This document shows positions 14,951 through 18,578 of a DNA stretch of 18,578 bases, piece by piece. The translations under genes were made by a program, and so were the position numbers. The stretch is from JAFLCA01 sp041907145 (GTDB lineage: Bacteria; Bdellovibrionota_C; UBA2361; JAFLCA01): positions 1 to 18,578 of the forward strand of contig JAYRHW010000064.1 of NCBI GenBank assembly GCA_041907145.1. The letters are read 5' to 3'. The stretch's first letter is position 1; each line of letters begins with the position of its first letter. Under the pieces are notes generated by a model that saw only the letters and a program-made list of their open reading frames with translations, had not been told where the DNA came from and ran no database searches.

Positions 14951-15903
14951 AAGACTACGCCTGGAGCTTCGCTTCTTATGAACTCGGCTACCTCTGGATT
15001 AGATAGTCCTGCATAGACTGATCGTTCTCCGGGAGAACAATCGGCAAGGCCCAATGACGTAAGACCCACCAATGATCCATCCAGGATAACCGGGCCGCCC
15101 GAATCACCGTTACAGGTGTCCGCTGCGCCATCCTTGAACTTTGCAGAGAATACATAGCTGCCAACATTGTCTGTGCGTATATAGCCTGCACCTAGTTCAT
15201 TAGGAAGATCTGCGACGGACCCTCCTGGCTCAGTCAATCCGTATCCGTAAATGGCCGCGACTTGTCCAGGGCGGACCGGGTGCGAGGAGATTGGCATGGA
15301 GGGTAGTGCAAGGTTAGAGGGAAACTTTACGAGTGCAACGTCCCTGAAGCCCGTGCTCGTTAGTAGTTCCTGTAGTCTCCGCTCGAAACGGCTGCTTGAG
15401 CTGTCCAAGTCAAAGCCCTCGGATGCGAGCTGTGCGACGAGGGCGGTGAAATCCTCTCCCACCCTCGGAAATATCGTAATCGCATTGGCTTCCGCTAGGG
15501 TCTGGCTGCCATCAGCCGACACAATCGAGGCATGCAAGTCGCCCGGCACCACCACGTGCCCCGAAATGAGTTCTTTAAGGTCGGCCACGCAATGCGCGGC
15601 TGTCAGCGCTCGAGTCGGAGTGATCATGGTGCCCGTGCAGTATCCCTCTTCGGCGAGAGTACGAAATCGCAGCTTCACAATAGCAGTGGCGTTCGCCGAG
15701 CAGCTGGCTCCGCCCACGATGCGCGTAGCCCCCCGCAGGCTTCCGCATGCTAACTGTGCGTCGGGAATATCCGAACCACTTTCGCCGCTCCCTCCCCCGC
15801 ACGCGGAAAGCAAAATACCGCAGCTAAACACCAGGTGAGCCGCCGCGACAGACAGCATTTTCCTTCGCGAGACTCCATTGCCTCGAATTTTGATGGCTTT
15901 CAT
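14938..15903 (-). CDS. Trypsin-like serine protease (S1), predicted lipoprotein
   Basis: A 321-residue exported protease. The signal peptide has SRRKML before the hydrophobic core, a twin-arginine-like feature, and ends in LLSAC, giving lipidated Cys35 followed by a GGGSG linker. The chymotrypsin-fold domain begins at RIVGGASC (61), the classical activation site, so cleavage after Arg61 would free the new N-terminus. The triad is His104 (TAAHC), Asp188 (RDVALVKF) and Ser268 (CNGDSGGPV). Asp262 takes the position of chymotrypsin Asp189, which predicts cleavage after Arg or Lys. An insertion between His and Asp (about residues 130-185) makes it longer than bare trypsin. It is the last gene of a five-gene operon and starts by a TAATG overlap with the preceding lipoprotein gene. 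Confidence 0.88.
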   Translation of the reverse strand: MKAIKIRGNGVSRRKMLSVAAAHLVFSCGILLSACGGGSGESGSDIPDAQLACGSLRGATRIVGGASCSANATAIVKLRFRTLAEEGYCTGTMITPTRALTAAHCVADLKELISGHVVVPGDLHASIVSADGSQTLAEANAITIFPRVGEDFTALVAQLASEGFDLDSSSSRFERRLQELLTSTGFRDVALVKFPSNLALPSMPISSHPVRPGQVAAIYGYGLTEPGGSVADLPNELGAGYIRTDNVGSYVFSAKFKDGAADTCNGDSGGPVILDGSLVGLTSLGLADCSPGERSVYAGLSNPEVAEFIRSEAPGVVFQAG

Positions 15904-16412
15904 TAGATTCCCGAGTGCTGAATGAAGACGCTCTTATCGATTTTTGCAAATAGTTCCTGATACTGCAGCGGATCATCGAGTTCATGAATGCTGCGCACCG
16001 CTCCGCGATTATCAAGGGTCTTGTGATGCAAAGAGACTCGCACCCGAGTTTCCTTGCCGAAGGCAGACACGTTGACGGTGGCTTCAACTACCGCCTGCTT
16101 CTCCCAAGTTGCATCGGGCCCAAGTAGAATGCTGCTCAAAACCGCCTGCGATGGGGTCTCGGTATCGCTTTCCTTAACGGCAGTGATAAGCCCAAGGTCA
16201 ACGACTGCATTGTTGGTCACATAGCCCTCGTCTTGAAGCGCATCAAGCACGGCCTTCATCACCGCCTTACTGTCGGACACCGGGAAAATGCGGGTCTGCA
16301 TTTCTCGGGTTTCAAGAGCGGAGCGTGGGGGAGCACTCGGCGGGGCTAACATACAGGCACTCATGCCCATGGTCAGCGCGCAGAGAGCAAGTCCTTTGAC
16401 GATACTTCTCAT
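15903..16412 (-). CDS. Small lipoprotein of unknown function
   Basis: A 169-residue protein with a signal peptide ending in GMSAC (Cys20) and a Pro/Ser-rich linker. The mature part starts with LETREMQTRIFPVSDSKAV and continues with DALQDEGYVTNN and LGLITAVKES. The order of a ResQTR..F strand, helix and glycine-aspartate turn recalls uncharacterised proteobacterial lipoproteins, but I do not recognise a named family with confidence. GGAGG lies five bases before the ATG. Its TAA overlaps the protease ATG by one base, and it follows the BamE-like gene after 13 bases. Outer-membrane or periplasmic location is inferred. Confidence 0.78.
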   Translation of the reverse strand: MRSIVKGLALCALTMGMSACMLAPPSAPPRSALETREMQTRIFPVSDSKAVMKAVLDALQDEGYVTNNAVVDLGLITAVKESDTETPSQAVLSSILLGPDATWEKQAVVEATVNVSAFGKETRVRVSLHHKTLDNRGAVRSIHELDDPLQYQELFAKIDKSVFIQHSGI

Positions 16413-16425
16413 GGCAGCCTCCGGC

Positions 16426-16866
16426 CTAGAAACGACTTGAATGGTAGTTAAAGGAATCCACTCGGCCCTGTAGGTCGTATTTGATTACGACAGTCAGGGT
16501 TCGTTGGGTTAGAGAGTTGGCGCCGCTTGCCTGCTCATAGTGTGCTGACGGGATTCCAAGAAGAAGCACCGATCCGGCCATTCCGCCGACTCCGCCTAAG
16601 ATCCCAGCTCCGGCGGTTTGCTGCCGGTAGGACGCTTCGCTGGCCACTTTGTCATAAATCCAAGTTTCCTGACCGCCTTGATCCTTCGATACGATGTTTG
16701 GTGAACCGAGAGCCGAGGCCACATCGCCCTGAGACATGCCGCGATGAATCTCCTTTTGGACTACTCCGAGCGTCATCTCACGCTCCTGTTCTGATGCCAA
16801 TGGGGCAGGGGACATGCTGCAGGCCTGTGTCATCACGGCCAAGGCGCATAGTATTGCTTTTTTCAT
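16426..16866 (-). CDS. BamE/SmpA-like lipoprotein with glycine-rich segment
   Basis: The ATG at 16866 is chosen over an upstream GTG (16872) because AGGAG sits five bases before it and MKKAILCALA is a normal signal start; the product is 146 residues. The lipobox region VMTQAC (Cys16) is imperfect, with Thr at -3. Residues about 25-70 resemble the SmpA/OmlA (BamE) fold: VVQKEIHRGMSQGDVASALG, then SPNIVSKDQ and ETWIYDK, where Gly-Met-Ser and Gly-Ser-Pro are the conserved turns. A glycine-rich hydrophobic stretch (about 80-102) follows, then a final strand pair. True BamE is part of the outer-membrane protein assembly complex; this is longer and sits in a different context, so it is a paralogue with unknown role. 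Confidence 0.8.
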   Translation of the reverse strand: MKKAILCALAVMTQACSMSPAPLASEQEREMTLGVVQKEIHRGMSQGDVASALGSPNIVSKDQGGQETWIYDKVASEASYRQQTAGAGILGGVGGMAGSVLLLGIPSAHYEQASGANSLTQRTLTVVIKYDLQGRVDSFNYHSSRF

Positions 16867-16891
16867 ATACACTCCTATTAAGATATACTTT

Positions 16892-17392
16892 TCAATTCGA
16901 TCGTCTAAATTTTAGGTGGATGCTGCGTGAGTCGAGCCGCGTCAGTATGACCTCGAGCTGATCGCGCCTGTTCCAGCGTATCCTGCTCAGGCTTAGTGAG
17001 CCCTGATCGACGGTGAATGTTCCAAGGGGAACCTCGAAGTTGTCTTGCGTGGTGCTTACTGAAACTGAATCAAGATTTTCCAGCCAGGATGAGTAGACTT
17101 CAAGACTTTCAGCCTGTTTGGGGAGCAAGAAGATGCAGCTACCATCCGATGGTAGGTCGGTCTTGGCTCCGCCAAATTCGGTTTCTGCGCTGAATCGAGA
17201 TGTTTGCGCGCCGTCATTTAAGGCGCAGCCGGCAACTCCCGCAAAGAGCCGGGGCACTTTTGGGAGCGTCGGGCTGTCATCAATTTTCTTGTTACCCAAG
17301 GTCCTGAATCCGGTGCCCATGCTGCCGCCGCCGCAACCGGGCAGCAGAAGGAATACGAGTAGCCATGAGTACTTCCAGTTATTACTTTTCAC
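16892..17392 (-). CDS. Predicted lipoprotein of unknown function
   Basis: A 166-residue protein starting at GTG (17392) with a GGGGGA about eight bases upstream. The signal peptide ends in LLLPGC (Cys20) followed by GGGS, a standard lipoprotein start. No known domain is recognised in the mature part, which appears rich in beta strands (for example EVPLGTFTVDQGSLSLSRI) and ends in a basic RRSN tail. Two Cys residues (about 56 and 86) could form a disulfide. It overlaps the DUF6502-like gene by 11 bases and precedes the BamE-like gene by 25 bases, so it is the second gene of this operon. Confidence 0.75.
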   Translation of the reverse strand: MKSNNWKYSWLLVFLLLPGCGGGSMGTGFRTLGNKKIDDSPTLPKVPRLFAGVAGCALNDGAQTSRFSAETEFGGAKTDLPSDGSCIFLLPKQAESLEVYSSWLENLDSVSVSTTQDNFEVPLGTFTVDQGSLSLSRIRWNRRDQLEVILTRLDSRSIHLKFRRSN

Positions 17393-18221
17393 GGCAATTT
17401 CCCCCTTGAATGAAACTAAATGCGCATAGACTTACCGTGGCCCCGCCCGTCTTCTTGTATAGTCGGGGATTGGAGTCTTTGTCGTATTTTTTTAAAAACT
17501 CGCGAGCTGCCTCATGAAATTCCGTTCCCTTGTCCAAAAGCCATTTGCGGATATGCTCGAGATCTTCAACGCAGACATTGTCATAGAGGGTCGTGATATG
17601 CAGATTGGGCTCGGCGGGCTTATCGAAGATGTTTTCGGTTACAGCGGCATGCAGCCGCGCAGAGTCTTGACCTAATAAATCGAGTCCTTCCAAGGCATTT
17701 TTAGAGGCATCGTAAATTGATTTTGTGAGCTTTGCGCGCTTTCCGACACGGATGACGGCACCAGCCTGCTCGAGTCCAAAGAGCACTGTGTAGGGATTCG
17801 TATCGACGCTGACGGCCGCGACAAGGTCGCAAAATTCGCTTTCTGCACCTTCGCACTCCAGCAGCCGGGGTTTGCCGCTATCGTCCAGGAACCGCGCGTC
17901 GCTTTGCCAGCAGCCCAAGATGCGATTTAGTAAATTTGGATTTCCAATCGGTGAATCATCGGTTTTGCGTGTGCGGCGAATTTCCTTGCGCTGCAGGCCC
18001 GTCAGCACCGAGAGGCGGCTGATATTTACCTTCTCCCCCTGAAATTCGAGCTGTTCGGTAGCCACCTCAAGACAGGCGCTCTTTAGGCAGTCGATCAGCT
18101 CTTGAAGCTTGAAGCCGCGCGCTAAAGCAAAGCGAGCAATGGGCTTGAGCAAGCGAGAGATCGCCATGCGAAACTTCGCCTCTGCGTGCTGATTGTTGTT
18201 CGTTGCCCGGGGGCTCATCAT
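17382..18221 (-). CDS. DUF6502-family protein, putative transcriptional regulator
   Basis: A 279-residue soluble protein. The N-terminal region (about 20-90) has a helix-rich pattern, LLKPIARFALARGFKLQELI, then VNISRLSVLTGLQRKEIRRT, where VLTGLQRKEI looks like a recognition helix of a winged helix-turn-helix. The C-terminal part has TLYDNVCVEDLEHIRKWL and AREFLKKYDKDSNPRL, matching what I recall of the uncharacterised DUF6502 family. DNA binding is inferred from the helix-turn-helix look; the family has no established function. The first of two ATGs (18221) is six bases after GGAG. It leads an operon of three lipoproteins and a secreted protease and lies directly behind a strong promoter, so it may regulate that operon. 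Confidence 0.78.
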   Translation of the reverse strand: MMSPRATNNNQHAEAKFRMAISRLLKPIARFALARGFKLQELIDCLKSACLEVATEQLEFQGEKVNISRLSVLTGLQRKEIRRTRKTDDSPIGNPNLLNRILGCWQSDARFLDDSGKPRLLECEGAESEFCDLVAAVSVDTNPYTVLFGLEQAGAVIRVGKRAKLTKSIYDASKNALEGLDLLGQDSARLHAAVTENIFDKPAEPNLHITTLYDNVCVEDLEHIRKWLLDKGTEFHEAAREFLKKYDKDSNPRLYKKTGGATVSLCAFSFIQGGNCREK

Positions 18222-18242
18222 CGCCTACTCCAATAATAGTGG

Positions 18243-18271
18243 ATTTTAAACCCACTAATGAGCCAAGTCAA
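18243..18271 (-). promoter_or_regulatory. Near-consensus sigma-70-type promoter of the DUF6502-lipoprotein-protease operon
   Basis: On the minus strand TTGACT (18271-18266) and TAAAAT (18248-18243), each five of six to consensus, are exactly 17 bases apart. Transcription should start near 18236, about 15 bases before the ATG, leaving a short leader that still contains GGAG. No other equally good pair is seen in this gap. Confidence 0.65.
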
Positions 18272-18578
18272 GTGAACGGGACACTCTTGAGACAGCGCCT
18301 TGCCGAGGATCGCCGGCGTAACAATTTGATAATAATGCACTATTGGGCAGGGCGCAGAATCCTCTGCATTCTTTCGCCTGAGCTACGGGTGCCTAGTTGT
18401 CCCACCTCCTATTCCGGTGCCTTCCGATTCGGTCGAACTAGGCGCAAGCCATGGACGCAACTATTAGTCCCACAAAGTTAAGTAGTAGATACGCTGAAAA
18501 TGTCATAAGTCCTCCGTACAAAAAGTCTTACTGTGCTGTCATGGGTTGCTCAGCTGTCCCCGGAATAGCTGCAAGGCC
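18272..18578. other. Right-edge region with no convincing long gene
   Basis: About 307 bases lie beyond the operon promoter. The plus-strand frame across 18203-18481 has no ribosome binding site, reads antisense through the promoter, and has no recognisable protein character. The only candidate is the short hydrophobic peptide listed separately. No tRNA, terminator with T-run, or mobile-element end is visible before the window stops. Confidence 0.5.
18438..18506 (-). CDS. Possible 22-residue hydrophobic peptide
   Basis: An ATG with GGAGG four to five bases upstream opens a 22-codon frame, MTFSAYLLLNFVGLIVASM followed by ACA and TAG. The whole peptide is one hydrophobic stretch able to span a membrane, and its end (ASMAC) resembles a lipobox cut off just after the Cys. 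It could be a small membrane peptide, a leader, or the stub of a decayed lipoprotein gene. It lies about 215 bases upstream of the DUF6502-like gene on the same strand. Chance remains possible for so short a frame. Confidence 0.3.
   Translation of the reverse strand: MTFSAYLLLNFVGLIVASMACA

Noticed and set aside
18401..18410. Near-perfect Shine-Dalgarno sequence AGGAGGTGGG on the minus strand
   Set aside because: No start codon opens a useful frame in the following bases; a stop (TAG) appears almost at once.
18203..18481. Plus-strand 92-codon frame at the right edge
   Set aside because: It has no ribosome binding site, runs antisense to the start and promoter of the DUF6502-like gene, and the product has no recognisable fold or signal.
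1..18578. CRISPR arrays, tRNA or rRNA genes, insertion sequences, phage genes
   Set aside because: No regular repeat-spacer pattern, transposase or integrase motifs, tRNA-like ends or rRNA stretches were seen on either strand.

Overview
The window reads as a densely packed chromosomal segment of a Gram-negative, double-membraned bacterium, most likely a proteobacterium or a relative. The evidence is an apolipoprotein N-acyltransferase (Lnt), an OmpA-type peptidoglycan-binding lipoprotein, a BamE-like lipoprotein, FtsB and a DciA-like DUF721 protein. No rRNA, tRNA, insertion sequence, transposase or CRISPR array is visible. The species cannot be named from these genes. Most neighbouring genes overlap or nearly touch, and three convergent gene pairs have overlapping or almost touching 3' ends.

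Region 1 (1-8043) is an envelope-glycan region. It holds four SGNH/GDSL-type hydrolase genes (the first cut by the window edge and ending in calcium-binding TSP3-type repeats), two polytopic GT-C-type glycosyltransferases, and one soluble protein that joins a dolichyl-phosphate-mannose-synthase-like GT2 domain to a class I methyltransferase domain. My inference is that the GT2 domain makes a polyprenyl-phosphate sugar, the GT-C proteins use it on the periplasmic side, and the membrane-anchored SGNH proteins add or remove acyl groups on the product. The genes lie in two divergent blocks around a 72-base intergenic gap, plus the two SGNH genes at the left edge.

Region 2 (8049-11590) is a leftward run of housekeeping genes: eno (enolase), lnt starting inside the end of eno at a TTG codon, then a YiaD-like glycine-zipper/OmpA lipoprotein.

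Region 3 (11591-13463) separates eno from ftsB, which are neighbours in many proteobacteria. It carries an M29-family aminopeptidase that is richer in G+C than eno, flanked by a hairpin-rich 312-base gap on one side and, on the other, a perfect 9-base inverted repeat and a possible 37-codon ORF.

Region 4 (13464-14950) is a rightward overlapping run of ftsB, a DUF721/DciA-like gene and a metallophosphoesterase.

Region 5 (14938-18221) is a leftward five-gene operon behind a near-consensus sigma-70-type promoter. It encodes a DUF6502-like protein with a putative DNA-binding N-terminus, three small lipoproteins (one BamE/SmpA-like) and a trypsin-like serine protease predicted to be a lipoprotein. 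This looks like a self-contained, poorly described envelope module and, with region 1, is the best candidate for new biology. The right edge (18272-18578) has no convincing long gene, only a possible 22-residue hydrophobic peptide with a good ribosome binding site.
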